Positions 44,277-55,463 of a DNA stretch of 64,000 bases are shown here, in pieces (within the stretch, counting starts at the first letter, position 1; every line of letters begins with the position of its first letter). The position numbers and the translations under genes were made by a program. This DNA is from Bathynomus jamesi. Taxonomy: Eukaryota; Arthropoda; Malacostraca; Isopoda; Cirolanidae. The stretch is taken from the NCBI GenBank assembly GCA_023014485.1, contig JAJOZX010000088.1, forward strand, positions 1,781,001 to 1,845,000, in the 5' to 3' direction. Below the pieces are notes generated by a model. It searched no databases and had not been told where the DNA came from. It was given only the letters and a program-made list of their open reading frames with translations.

Positions 44277-45575
44277 ATGACACGCTTCTTCCATCCGTGT
44301 AGCTCACAATGTTGTAAATCGGAGCTGTCCCTCTTTGATATGCCCCCAACACAAGTTTCTATTAATCACAGTGACTTTATTACGATTAACCCGTTAAACA
44401 CAATTAGTTCCCCGAGTGCTCCTATAGAATTCGTGATACCCAGCTCAGGCCCTTACTTTTATTATCCAAGCTGCATGCATATGTACGCTAAACTACGTAT
44501 AGCCCATTCAGATGGAACGGACCGCGATGATAAATATGTTGTATTTCCCGAAACAAACTTTCTACACTCCATATTCAGTCAGTGTGATGTGTATTTAAAT
44601 CAGGTCAACATCTCGGCAGGAACGGGTTATTATCACCTACGAGCCTATCTGGAAAATGTCCTCAACTATTTAAAAGAAGCGAAGGATACCGTTTTAACTG
44701 CTGAAGGGTATTATCAGACTAAAGACGAAAGTAGTATGAAGGACAAATTTACAAATTGTAAAAAGAAGATATATGAATGTTTTGGGCGCCTGCATACAGA
44801 CTTCACATTCCAGGAGAAACTGATTATGAATGGCATCGACATGAAAATAAAGCTCGCCCGCACAAATCCTGAGATCTGCATAAATCTGGGAGCTGATCAA
44901 GAAGAGGGCGCAAAATCCGTTGTGGTTCATGTTATAGAAACATACCTTCGCGTATGGCGAGTGAAAATAAGTTCACCAAAACAAATACAAATTGAAAAAA
45001 ATTTACTACATGCCACAGTAAAATACCCAATTAACAGAATACAGATGAACCTATACACGGTGGCCGCAGGGTTGGCCTCGAAACATAAAAAACATCGCCC
45101 TGGGAGTTTTACCTAAAAGGCTATTAATTAGAATGCAGGAATACGCTTCCGTGAATGGAAAATATAAAAAGAACGCCTTTAAATTCGAGAATTTCGGCAT
45201 TTTAAATATAACTCTATACGTCGATGGCGTTGAGCTGGGCGGGACAATTGATATGGATTATTTATCAGACGCTGGTTCCCGCTTTGAGCGAGAGCATATA
45301 GCAATCTGGCCCATATTGCCGGTGCTTGTGATGAGCTTGGATTTGGGGTAACGCAGAAAGAATTCATCGATCAATTAAACCTTTATCCATTTAACATCAC
45401 TCCTGACTTATCTGCTAGTGTAAATACACACTTAAATCCACAGCAGAGTGAGAACATCTCATTCAGATTGGAATTCGTCAAGCCTATAGACGCGCCCATT
45501 ATTGTACTAATATACCTGGAATCACAAAATCTAATAGAAATTAACCGCCTCAGTAGTGTAGTCACTGAATTTTAA
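44277..45575 (+). pseudogene. Major capsid protein, F54H12.2-like
   Basis: The frame 44277-45116 begins with CKSELSLFDMPPTQVSINHS and INPLNTISSPSAPIEFVIPS, the distinctive N-terminus of proteins annotated as F54H12.2-like. These are double-jelly-roll capsid candidates of Polinton/adintovirus-like elements. The rest continues in shifted frames (45133-45351, then to a stop at 45573-45575), giving a total coding length of about 430 codons, the normal size for this family. There are two frameshifts (about 45116 and 45345). The protease ATG follows the stop after one base. The protein would build the icosahedral shell. Confidence 0.8.
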
Positions 45576-45576
45576 A

Positions 45577-46037
45577 ATGGACGCGAATACACTCCAGAAA
45601 GTAATGAAAAGTGACCGAATCACACGTTCCAAATTTATCGGTGTGTTTGCGAAGAATGAAACATTGAAACTACCAACTACGAGAGATTGCGGTGCAATTA
45701 TTGTCAACACAGATGTTATTGGTGGTGAAGGGATTCATTGGATAGCTATCTATTTTAAAAATAGGGAAAGAATGTATTATTTAATTCACTTGGCGGTCAT
45801 CCTTGGAGCGACTCTCTTATTGTAAAATTTCTCGAACAGCTGCACATCCCCGAAATTGTCTGGAATCCTTACCGTCATTTCTCTTACACATGTCACGCGG
45901 AAAGGAATTTATAAATTTTTAAAAATTATTCGACCCGTATCACACTAAGCTGAATGATGTGTTCGTATGCAGAGAGATAAAAAACCGTTTTCCGTTTTGT
46001 GCACACCATGTATTGTATGATGTTTTACGCGTATATA
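45577..46037 (+). pseudogene. Adenain-like cysteine protease, frameshifted and cut by a mariner
   Basis: The frame 45577-45825 carries RSKFIGVFAKNE, CGAIIVNTD and GIHWIAIYF. The His in GIHW is the catalytic histidine of adenain-type (C5) maturation proteases. A one-base shift at about 45780 and a stop near 45913 follow. A third frame at about 46000 gives FCAHHVLYDVL, matching the Cys-containing CGHH/CAHH catalytic motif. The left inverted repeat of a mariner element begins at 46038, a few codons later, so the C-terminus is lost. In viruses of this type the enzyme cleaves capsid and core precursors during maturation. Confidence 0.75.
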
Positions 46038-47380
46038 TCAGGTTGTAACATAAATTCTGCTCGATTAGAAAACAGACGATAGATAATAGAATAACCTCAA
46101 CATAATGTGAAATAGTTTTAGAGATGTTGCAAAATACACACGGCGACAGCTTCGCACATGTTTTATCACGATATAGAATGAGTTAGGCTAGTGTAGGCTT
46201 AGGCTAGTGTAGGATTAGGCTAATTAATATTTTCTCTGGTGTTTTTCATACAGTTACAACTCAACCCCTACGATATTACAGGATTTGAAAAATCATGGAG
46301 CCCACGAAAGAGCATATTCGACATGTGATGCTGTATAAGTTCCATAAAGGATCTAACGCTAGTAAATCTGCAAGAAACATTCAAAGAGTTTACGGAAATA
46401 ATGTTGTGAGCGAATGGATTTGTAGGAGATGGTTTGAGAAGTTCAGAAATGGAGACTTCAGTCTGAAAGATTATTATCAACGAACAGGACGACCAAATGA
46501 GTTAGATGAAGAGCTAGCCATATGACCATTCATCGTCATTTGAAGCTGTTAGGAAAAGTAGTGAAGGTTGAAAAATGGCTTCCGCATGATTTGTCACAAG
46601 CGAATCTTCAACATCGAATCGATATTTGCACATCACTGCATTCTCAGCAACTGCAGGCGCCGTTTTTTAATCGGATCGTCACTGGGGATGAAAAATTGGT
46701 CCTCTATAACAATATTAAGCGTAGGCATTAGTTGCTTAGCCGTGAAACAAAGCCTGAACCTCAACCAAGGAATGGACCCCATCCAAATAAAATTTTGCTA
46801 TGCGTTTGGTGGGATATGCAAGGAATTATTCATTTTGAGCTTCTGCCAGATAACCAAACAATCACAGCTGAAGTCTACTGCCAACATTTCCAACGATTGA
46901 AGATGGCATTACAAGAAAAACGTCCGGTATTAATTAATCGTAGTGTTCTATTCCACCTGGATAACGCGCTCCCTCACACTGCTCGAATCACCACTGCCCA
47001 ATTGGAGGCATTTGGTTAGGAAAAAATGCCTCATCCACCTTATTCTCCGGACAACGCACCTTCAGACTACCATTTATTCAATAGTCTGCAACACCACCTA
47101 AATGGACAAAAGTTGCGATCCAAGGAAGCTATCGAAAACGAAGCGATCGCTTTTATTAACTCGAAACCAAGGGATTTCTTCGAACGTGGCATAAAAACCT
47201 TTTCTACAGGTGGGAGAAGGTTATAGAAAAAGAAGGGAATTATATTGATGATTAATTTGTCATTATGTCATTTAATTTTTGTTGTGAATAAACTAAAAAT
47301 TTGAGCAAATTTGTCCTTATAAGTCATTTAATTTTTGTTCTGAATGAACTAAAAAATCGAGCAGAATATATGTTACCTTA
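46038..47380 (+). mobile_element. mariner element inserted in the protease gene
   Basis: The left end (TCAGGTTGTAACATAAATTC, TGCTCGATT) and right end (complement TAAGGTAACATATATTCTGC, TCGATT) are inverted repeats next to TA. The element is about 1.34 kb, the usual full length of mariners. Near the right end a 60-bp stretch ending in an AATTTGAGC/AATCGAGC word is duplicated. Upstream, at 46176-46232, is a TTAGG-like degenerate tract (GGCTTAGGCTAGTGTAGG). Confidence 0.87.
46295..47226 (+). pseudogene. mariner transposase, nearly full length, broken
   Basis: The N-terminus (46295-46525) is an HTH_48-type domain (HIRHVMLYKFHKGSNASKSA, then RRWFEKFRNGDFSLKD) ending at a linker stop. The catalytic part is spread over frames 46522-46731, 46732-47019 and 47026-47226. 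It contains VTGDEK (first Asp, about 46680), FHLDNALPHTA (second Asp, about 46960) and PPYSPDNAPSDYHLF (third Asp, about 47045), in DD34D spacing. Stops at about 46524, 46729 and 47018 and loss of some linker sequence make it inactive. TIR-to-TIR integrity suggests a relatively young insertion. Confidence 0.88.
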
Positions 47381-47830
47381 TATAAAATGTAACTTGAGTA
47401 ATTGCAACAATATTGTGCAAAATATAAGATGTCTCCAATAATGTTAATCTTGTGTTCTGTAGCTTATTTAAAATTTAATGGATGCTTATTCTGTAACTAA
47501 TTTAAGTTGAATATAAAAATTGTACTATTTTATAAAACATGATTTCGATCATTTATTAAATTGATGAAAATACACTGCGTCTTGTTCTTAACCGAAACAA
47601 AAAGAAAAAGCTTACATTAGTTCCCCGATGACCTGGCATTTCGTTGGACCGGATGTGATCCAATACTTCGACCTCCGTATTCATGTCACTGGATCGAGTG
47701 TTCAGTAAAACTTCAACCTCCAAATCGCTATTTGCGTTTCTTCAAAGTTATCACGAAAAGTTTCTAAAACACGAGTCAGTTCCTCATCGGACATATAAGA
47801 AAAGACCAAGGTTGTAGACAGAAAATTATT
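47381..47830 (-). other. Unassigned; possible coding remnant on minus strand
   Basis: On the minus strand, 47795-47590 reads MSDEELTRVLETFRDNFEET and, after a frameshift, an acidic stretch (SDLEVEVLLNTRSSDMNTEV) and beyond. It looks like coding sequence of unknown origin, possibly an N-terminal transposase region, but no domain is certain. Confidence 0.3.
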
Positions 47831-47914
47831 TTTGCCTGTTCATACATTTTCAGAATCTTTTTTAATTAAAATCCATTTGTTTTTCATAAAAAATACACAG
47901 AGAGGAACATATGT

Positions 47915-47957
<43 letters not shown>

Positions 47958-47964
47958 ATATATA

Positions 47965-48073
47965 TGAAGAGAGAGTTACAAGGAGTTACAATAAGATAAA
48001 ATGTCGAATAGGGTACCCAGAACAAATAATAAACATCAAGCAGTTAACCTAACCGGGTCATTAACATATACTT

Positions 48074-48120
<47 letters not shown>

Positions 48121-48215
48121 GAGGGAGTTACAAAGAGTTACAATAAGAGAAAATACCGAATAGAGTATTCGGTTCAAATAATAAACAGTAAGCAACTATC
48201 CTAACCGGGCTCAAA
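47965..48215. repeat. ~100-bp duplication separated by a TA tract
   Basis: GAAGAGAGAGTTACAAGGAG...CAAATAATAAACA at 47965-48060 recurs, diverged, at 48117-48205. A (TA)n tract (48076-48118) separates the copies. Confidence 0.75.
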
Positions 48216-48295
48216 AGGAAGATTAGCTTGGTATGCTACGCATCGTCTGCCGACGCAGGGTCTCGAACCCAGGACCGATGGACTTTCCTACCTTT
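48205..48295 (-). mobile_element. tRNA-derived SINE head, partial
   Basis: The minus strand carries a B box GGGTTCGAGACCC preceded by CCATCGGTCCT and followed by GCGTCGGCAGACGATGCGTA, resembling the SINE heads at 20.75 and 61.55 kb. The A box is not clear. Confidence 0.5.
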
Positions 48296-48299
48296 AAAG

Positions 48300-50677
48300 T
48301 TTTAGTAATTCTAAAAGCCTACCTGTAGAATTTTCTATAAATTTTTAATTTAACAAGTATTTATTTGATAAACAAAATTAACTCTCTAAATACTTAATAT
48401 CCAGCGAAACAAATGCTTAATAAAATTTCACTTTCAAAGGACCCCTTCATCGCATAATAAAAATTATTATGAAATAGTTTTCGGTATTGTTTTCCGTAAC
48501 ATTATTTCACCCTAAAATTTCAAATTATTATTATTATTAATAAATGTTTGGGGAAGGCAAAAATTCAATGAGTTGAATGAATAGAAATACCAAAACAGGA
48601 CTTTTACCATAATATTAATTATTAATTATATTAATTAGTTATTACTAATGCAAACTAATCTATAATTAAAAATTGAGGATAACTGCTATTTTAATGAATC
48701 ATTTTACACCAAACTGTAGTGAGATGAAAATGTATTATGACACTCACACTATATATATATGTAAAAATGAACAATGAATAATCAATATTCATTTTTACAT
48801 AAGAACCAAAATTGCTTAACGCGAGTTTGGATAAAAATTTTATTTGTAGCTTTCTATTTTCGTTTGTGTCAACCCTACAATCTACCATTTCTATGGTTTA
48901 GTCGTATCCATTTTCCATTTTTCATTTGTTATAGAATTTATTATAATTAATTATGATTGCCTTGCATCTCACCCTCGTCCCTAGATTATGCATACACATT
49001 GCATATAACAGGATTGGAACCCGTAGTTGTACTTCTTAGTCATTAATACCCACTCTTTGTCTCTAATTCGTTCTTGTAAATCTTCCTCATAATGATTTGT
49101 ACTATACGTACAATTCCAATAACTATGACGTCACATTTTCCCGTCATTAATTTCCCTTCATCATATTTCTAGTATGCAATGTATGGTAAATTCTTTAATA
49201 ATAATGTTGTGGTGTTATGTAGTATAAATATTATTATTCAACTATATTCATCTATACGTCCATATCTTATCTTGACCATTATCCTATATAAATTTTATTA
49301 AATATTCATTTTTACTCGTGTCAGTCTATGAAACGCAAAACTTTATGCATTCGTTCGAAAACGCACAAATACGTTCTCTTATTATTTTTTTAATTTTTAT
49401 TTTTAATTATATCACCTCCTGCAATGAACTCCAAAATGCTGAGGTAAGTGATCAAATTCCGCTAACTATGACAGAAGCGAACGCTTCTAAGATAAAAATC
49501 TCCTTTCGCTCCTATTCAAATTTATAACATAATATAACATAATATAACATATTATGTTGTATATAAATCCATACCGTATGTGCCCATGTACTTTGTATTA
49601 TATTTCTAACATCTTAATTGTCTATTAATATGAAACACTGTAAAAACAAAACAAAGTTATAGTAACTGTTTAATTGTAATTAACTGTAATACTTTAATTT
49701 AATATAACGTAATGTACTTTAATGAAACTGTAATTAATAATAACTTGTAATGTACTTCATTGAAACTGTAATTAAATGTAATGATTTAATATATAATGTA
49801 AGAATGTACTTTAAATGGAAGTGTAATTAAACAATAATAAGTGAATATGAATTAATTGGTAATTGTAATCGTAATTGTAATGAACCAAAATTAATACATA
49901 CTCAGTCATGTATTTAAATTGTACTTATGTACTACTACGAAATGATATCGCCTTCAGAATTGAAGACTCGGCAAAAAAAAATACGATTAGTTTTTTATTT
50001 TTTTATATTTTTATTTGGAATCTTTCAAACATCTGATCATGTGTTTAAAAGGGGGGAACTTAACCTTCAACTGCCTTTCCCCAACATTTAGGCTTATATT
50101 ATACATGTATTTGTAAAATGAACTTCACTTCATTCTCTTCTTTGGTCACTGCTACGAGACTCCCTTGTTAGCAGCCTCGCTGCGGGGAGGGGGCAGAGGC
50201 CCCTTGCCTCCTTAACTTTTTTTAGATTCCGGCCTGAGCCATGGTCGAAAGAGGTCGAACCTCTACCCCTGTAAATTCAGAGCACTACCTGTACATTTTT
50301 AGAAGTAAACTACAGTAAGAGAAACTTTTTATTTTCCCCTTCGAGCCGTGCTCTCTTCAGAAGAACTTAGGCAGTTAAGTCGATAAGTTATAAAAGAAAA
50401 GTCGATAATATTTAGTATCAGAGAAAGTATCAGAGTAATATAGAAAGGGAAGAATTAACAACTGTCGACCCCATAAAGCGAGAGAAAGAGACAACCCAAG
50501 CACCATAGAAGATATTGGGTCAAACAGTCTGGCGACCAAAAAGAATTAGAATGTTATAGACGAAAAGTATCGCGAGAAGAAATATCCGTTGCTGCCTCCT
50601 AACCAGAACCCCCGTCGACTCCGAACAACCCCAGGGCCAAAGACGGAGGGGTTAACATATATATATATATATATATA
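48300..50677. other. Unassigned AT-rich DNA; degenerate GTAATT repeats
   Basis: I see no gene. At 49500-49560 there are ATAATATAAC repeats, and at 49650-49900 a degenerate array of GTAATTAA/TGTAATGTACTT words with spacing of roughly 40-60 bp. At 50150-50300 there is a GC-richer patch (CTCGCTGCGGGGAGGGGGCA) without a reading frame. Confidence 0.45.
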
Positions 50678-51243
50678 CAAGGAGTGATCAAAAAGTATGG
50701 ATAATTTTAATGCTATAGAAAAATGAATGCAAGTAAGAAATAACCGTTTACATATATGAGTCTTCCTGCCCTCTGGCGTCTGCACTCTGAAGCAAAATCT
50801 GCAAATCTGAAAAGTCTGCAAACGTTTAAAAATGGAGAAACATCGCTTGAACACAAGGAACGCAGTGGCCGCCCTTCCACTTCTCGTACGGATGAAAATG
50901 TCCAACAGATTCGATTTCTGGTACGGGCAAATGTTTCTCCATTTTTAAACTTTTTGTCCCATTTGTAAACGTTAGCTACACTGAGAGCATCATTTCCAAA
51001 AACTGTTTTAATCATTTCGTTCGTCTCCGAACGCGCGTTGTTCCATTTCAGAGATTTATCCGTACTGCTAAAACACAACCTCCTTTTAAGCGCTCCAACT
51101 AACTACTGACTCATGGTAGTAGATTTTGCTTCAGACTGCAAACGCCAGAGGGCAGGAAGACTCACATATGTAAACTGTTATTTCTTATTTGCATTAATTT
51201 GTCCGTAGCAATAAAATTATCGACACTTTTTGATCACTCCTCG
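50678..51243. mobile_element. mariner-derived MITE with internal inversion
   Basis: The ends AGGAGTGATCAAAAAGT lie in inverted orientation beside TA tracts, with arms of about 100 bp that include CTTCCTGCCCTCTGGCGT. The centre holds pieces of a mariner HTH_48 region on both strands. A plus-strand frame at about 50800-50930 has FKNGETSLEHKERSGRPSTS. A minus-strand frame at about 51078-50940 has NDALSVANVYKWDKKFKNGE. The middle of the coding region is therefore inverted relative to its flank. Confidence 0.8.
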
Positions 51244-51249
51244 TATATA

Positions 51250-51370
51250 TATGATGAAATAACCACGAAGGAAACAGAGAATGGTGCTGAAGAGCTTTCC
51301 CTTAATGACATTCTCAGGAACACTAAAATAAAAAACAAGTTCGCGAATAAATATAGGCCACAAAAATAAA
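51250..51370 (-). mobile_element. PLE terminus, degenerate
   Basis: The segment matches the PLE ends elsewhere (ATGAAATAACCACGAAGGAA, ATGGTGCTGAAGAGC). Its hammerhead-like core at 51284-51323 is damaged: CTGAGAA replaces CTGAGGA, and stem II no longer pairs fully. Confidence 0.7.
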
Positions 51371-51454
51371 ATAGATATACGGGTACGTAAATTTTTATAC
51401 TCATATCGCGATTATAGAACCTTCTGCTGGATCAAAAGGAGCATCATTGCCGAT

Positions 51455-54400
51455 TAGGGTAGGTTGATTTTGGAACTGTGATCTTGGACTAGACTAGATA
51501 GAAAGGTATTAATGTATGAAAAACGTTGCACCAACTCATATTTGTGAAAATGATTGTATTTTTTGAGGATTGTTAATTATTTTTAAGTTGTAAAATTGCC
51601 GAATTTTACGCGTAAAATCGCGCGCGCGGCATTCGCGCAATGTAAACAAACAAAATATCGGACTTTATTTCATCAAAATAATCAATTAAAATTCGGCTTT
51701 TTTAACAAAACGATGCTTGAAACTTATTGTAAATGCATTATAGATGTTTATTAGTGTATTATTTTGTATTTTTTAATGATATTTACCTATAAAATGTGTA
51801 TTAAATTAAGTTATTTTATGATGCGTTCATTTAATTGTGTTTATTTTCAGATATTTCATAAAAATGGGTAAAAAACGGAAGTCTGCAGTGTTAACTCGAA
51901 GTGAAAGTGCCAAAAAATTCAGTGGCCAGCCTTCCCCTTTGGATAAAACAGTCTCCTACCCTCCGCCAAGCTATTCAGTACAGTTATTTCCTCCAAAACA
52001 GCCACCCGGACTTGAAAGACTATGATATTGCTAAAATGATAGCAAAGGATGTGATTGAGATCTGGAAGGCAGTGAACCCGCGGCTGCCCTTGTATGAGGA
52101 ATATTATGTAGTGAAATTGGTGGATAAAGTGTGTTTCAAGAAAGCAAAAGAGATAACCAGGAAATATCTTTCTACAGTCCAGGAGCAGAATCTGGGGAAA
52201 AGCTGGATAAACTTTTTGACATTTCTGCTTGCACCTGTAAGCTACCTGTTCGTCCCTGTGATGACAATGCTGTGAAGTGCAAGAAAGAAAATTGTCAAAC
52301 CAGCACATAATCTGCACTTCTCCCAGTAAGAAGGCAATGCTATTATTTTTTTAACTTTTAACTGGCCTAACTTAGTGCGATTAGGTGCCTTTTAAATGGA
52401 AGGAAATTCAATGCTTGTAATTGAAAAATATCCGCATTTTCCTCCTGTAATCTTCCTTGCCCCCCCCCTGGTAATAGAAATTAATAATCAATTTTTTTCA
52501 GGATTTTATCTCTTATTTTAGATCCGCTATTTAATATACTTTAATATTTCAGGTTCCAGTAGAGGAGAGGATATACTTGAGAGATTAGAGGGCCAAAATA
52601 GGAACCAAGGTCTCTTTCCAGCTGGGATCTGTGGATAAAGCTGCTGTGAAGAGAGACCAGAGGGCTGCAGCTGAAGCAGAAAGATTACAGAGCCAGATTC
52701 ATAGTAGCAGGAAGTGGATTTGGCCACTTTTGCCTCCACCTTCACAAGATATTTCTTTTGAATCCAGCTCAGGAGAATCAGGAGAGGTAATATATTTTTT
52801 TTCTTATAACTTATCCCATTTTTACCCAAATGTATCCCTAATTTTTATCCCTATTTCCCCCCTTTTTTCCGCCATTTTCGCTTTAGTAATTTATTCTTTT
52901 TTCGCCCATTTTCGCCGACTTTTTACTTGAATTTTTACCCATTTTTCCCCCCTTATTTTCCCACTTTTTTCCCCCATTTTCGTTTAAGTAATTTATTCTT
53001 ATTTCCGCCCATTTTCGTCGATTTTTACCTATATTTTTCCCTACTTTTTCCCCTATTTTCCCCCATTTTCGCTTTAGTAATTTATTTTTTATTTTCATTT
53101 CAGCCATCTGGTGGTGAAGCTGAAGAGTTCAAGCCAAGGAGGCACCCAAGTGGAGGTTACAGCTTTTTGAAAAACCCCAGATATGCCATGGAACTGATCA
53201 GGGATGATGTTTCTTCCAATCTTGGGGCAAGTCTTGCTAATGCCTTCCTCCTGGACTTACAAGCTATAGACCTGCTTAAGCCTGGCCTTGATGTGAAACA
53301 GATAATAGTTGATAAATCGAAAATGGACAGGGAAAAAGCTAGAATGAAAGTGAAAAGTGCTGAAAAGCACAATAAGGGTCCTGAAAAGTTAGTCTGTATT
53401 GGGGTTGATGGGAAAGTTGACAAGGACACTTTGCTGTACAGAGAAGTTAAGGATGAAAATTGGGAGACTAAGCTGAAGAAAGGAAAGGGACAAGAGCACC
53501 ATTTGGCTTTCACAAAGGAGCCGGGAACTGAAAGTGGAACATATCTTACTCACAGAGTCATCCCAATTAAAGATGCGACTGGAGTTCTTCTTGGTGAAGA
53601 AGTTGCTAGTGTCTTGGAGGAGTTTAACAGTGTTCATACCCTGAAAGCTGTCCTCCTTGACAACACAAATACAAACACTGGCTGGGAGGGAGGCCTTGTA
53701 ACAGCTCTGGAAAATAAAATTGAGCGGAAATTGCACACCATTGGCTGTTCACTCCATCAGAATGAGCTTCCTTTCAGAGCTGTTTTCAAGCATCTTGATG
53801 GCAGTACCAAAAGTCCCACTGCTTTCACTGGTCCGCTGGGAAAACTGTGAAATTGACTACCAAGATCTGCCACAAGTGGAATTCACCAAACTCAGTGGCC
53901 CCCTGGATGACTTGAAATTTGCTGAGTCTCAGTAGCGACCAGAGGCTTCTTTTGGAGTATGTGCTTGGAATTTCCAGGGGCAAAGTCAACCCAAGATTTG
54001 CTGCATGGAAAATTGGACCATTAAACCATGCAAGATGGTTGACTTTGGCAATTAGATTGATGTGTCTGTGGACCAGAGGTGCTTACCCTCCAGAACTACA
54101 GGATAAGCTTTACCAGGCCATCAAGTTCATTGTGGAAGTGTATGCAGTCAGTTGGTTTGAGATCAAAAGGAGCAGCAAGTTCCACAATCAGCAACTGTAC
54201 ATCTTCAACATGATCCAGACGATCAAGCAGCAGTCTGAAGAAATCCAGGGTGTTGCTTTCAAGAACCTGAAGTACAATGCTTTTGCCTTGCTGCCCGAGA
54301 ATGTGCTGTACTCCATGATGAAGTCTGATGACTTGGAAGTGAGAGAAGCTGCTCTCAAGAAAATTCTGTCCATCAGGTAAGCATTTATTAATTTAAAAAA

Positions 54401-55340
54401 TGTGAAAAAAAAATTTGATTATGGGGATTTATTTAATAAAAAAAAGGCCCGAGTTCTATAAATCCCCATAATCGAATTTTTTTTCACATTTTCTTATCCC
54501 AATTCCCCCCTCCCCTCTGATAATGGAAATAATCTTACCTTCTTTCTGAAAAAAAATTCGATTATGGGGATTTATAGAACTCGGTTTTTTTTTTTTAATT
54601 TAAGTTTAATTTAAATCAGCAATTCTGAGACTAATAGGGATTAAATCTTAAACTGGAATAAAAAATAAATTAATTATTATTCTTTCAGAAGTGGGAAGCC
54701 AGCCAAGAAGAGGCTGAAGAAGATCACAGCCATCAACATTGAAGCTACCCACTGGTCAGAACTAATCAACCTTTCTCAAAGTGGCATCTGTGAACCTGCT
54801 CTCACAGAAGACTTTTCTGACCAGGAGCTTCAAGAAGCATTGCTGAATGGCACCAAGCTGGAGCTGCCTGATCTGCCTTCACATTCTCAGAGTGTTGAAA
54901 GGGCCGTGAAGCTGACATCTGAAGCTTCCCATACTGTTTATGGACTCGAATCAAGGCACAAACACATTCTGGCCAAAGCCCTAAGCCGCCAGATGAGGCC
55001 TTCCTTTGCTTCTAAGGGCTCTTACAGTGAAAATTATGATGATCTTGGGATCTAAATGTCTATTTGACTCTGTACATGTTTTTTTTTACTTTTTTTCAAT
55101 AAAATTGTAACTTTTTTCAGGATTTTTTTATGAAAATAGCATAATTTTTTTTGGCCGAAAATTGCGAAAATGCGATATTTTTCGGTACGATATTTTGACG
55201 ATTTTTGAAACGGTTTCCTCAAAAAACGGTTAAAACTAGGGATCTGAAATTTTTTGTCAGTTATTATCATATTAAGCCCTGACTATCTCGACTAGTCCAG
55301 AGTCAATAGCTAAAAAAATGCGGAAAATCAACCTACCTTA
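51455..55340 (+). mobile_element. Intron-bearing hAT-like transposon with TIRs and target-site duplication
   Basis: The left end TAGGGTAGGTTGATTTT and right end (complement) TAAGGTAGGTTGATTTT are 17-bp inverted repeats with one mismatch. TTGCCGAT flanks both sides (51447-51454 and 55341-55348), an 8-bp duplication as in the hAT superfamily. The element is 3.9 kb long and carries a single multi-exon gene on the plus strand. Confidence 0.88.
51864..55055 (+). pseudogene. hAT-like transposase-type gene, five exons, frameshifted
   Basis: Exons joined by GT...AG introns are about 51851-52325, 52553-52786, 53104-54376 and 54689-55055. An untranslated upstream exon is likely, since TTATTTTCAG precedes 51851. 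Start ATG is 51864 (MGKKRKSAVL). Exon 2 encodes a conserved helical region and a Cys cluster (about 52220-52310). Exon 4 has CIGVDGKVDK and AVLLDNTNTNTGWEGGL (two Asp positions), then GCSLHQNELPFRAVFKHLDG and HARWLTLAIRLMCLW, as in RNase H-fold hAT-like enzymes. Exon 5 ends with SHSQSVERAVKLTSEAS. Breaks are a frameshift near 51900-52020, another near 52200, a TAG in exon 3 (about 52590) and shifts near 53845 and 53925. This invertebrate family is usually annotated as uncharacterised. Confidence 0.75.
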
Positions 55341-55348
55341 TTGCCGAT

Positions 55349-55463
55349 GTCATAACGGTTTGTATCGAGAGGAGATTTCCTCCATCGGCACCTGCGAAAA
55401 ATTCGAATGTAGCCACTGCAGAGGGGTCACCGACTTCAAACACCTGTGAGGCGTCCATGATGA
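55349..55463 (-). other. Possible host first exon interrupted by the hAT-like element
   Basis: Reading minus from 55463, ATG in a good context (CATCATGG) opens MDASQVFEVGDPSAVATFEF and FAGADGGNLLSIQT. It reaches the target-site duplication, and an open frame continues at 51446-51400 on the other side of the 3.9-kb element (…NDAPFDPAEGSIIAI in a shifted frame). Upstream (55500-55760) the sequence is GC-richer with a TTTAAAAGG box. This could be a gene start split by the transposon, or part of another element. I do not recognise the protein. Confidence 0.35.

Larger units (their letters stand above)
40340..46037. mobile_element. Polinton/adintovirus-like relic (capsid and protease block)
   Basis: A contiguous block holds four unknown ORFs on the minus strand (40349-42126). 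On the plus strand it holds a penton-like gene, a pX-like gene, a major-capsid (F54H12.2-like) gene and an adenain-like protease. This combination is characteristic of Polinton/Maverick elements and related adintovirus-like genomes integrated in animal DNA. Integrase, packaging ATPase and DNA polymerase B are not seen here. Terminal inverted repeats were not found: the left side borders a mariner-like element and the right side is cut by another mariner at 46038. Frameshifts in all plus-strand genes show it is an inactive fossil. Confidence 0.8.

Noticed and set aside
52807..53100. Second gene in the Phe/Pro-rich stretch before exon 4 of the hAT-like element
   Set aside because: It is bounded by GT and AG splice signals and consists of repeated TTTTCCCCC-type words. 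It is an intron.
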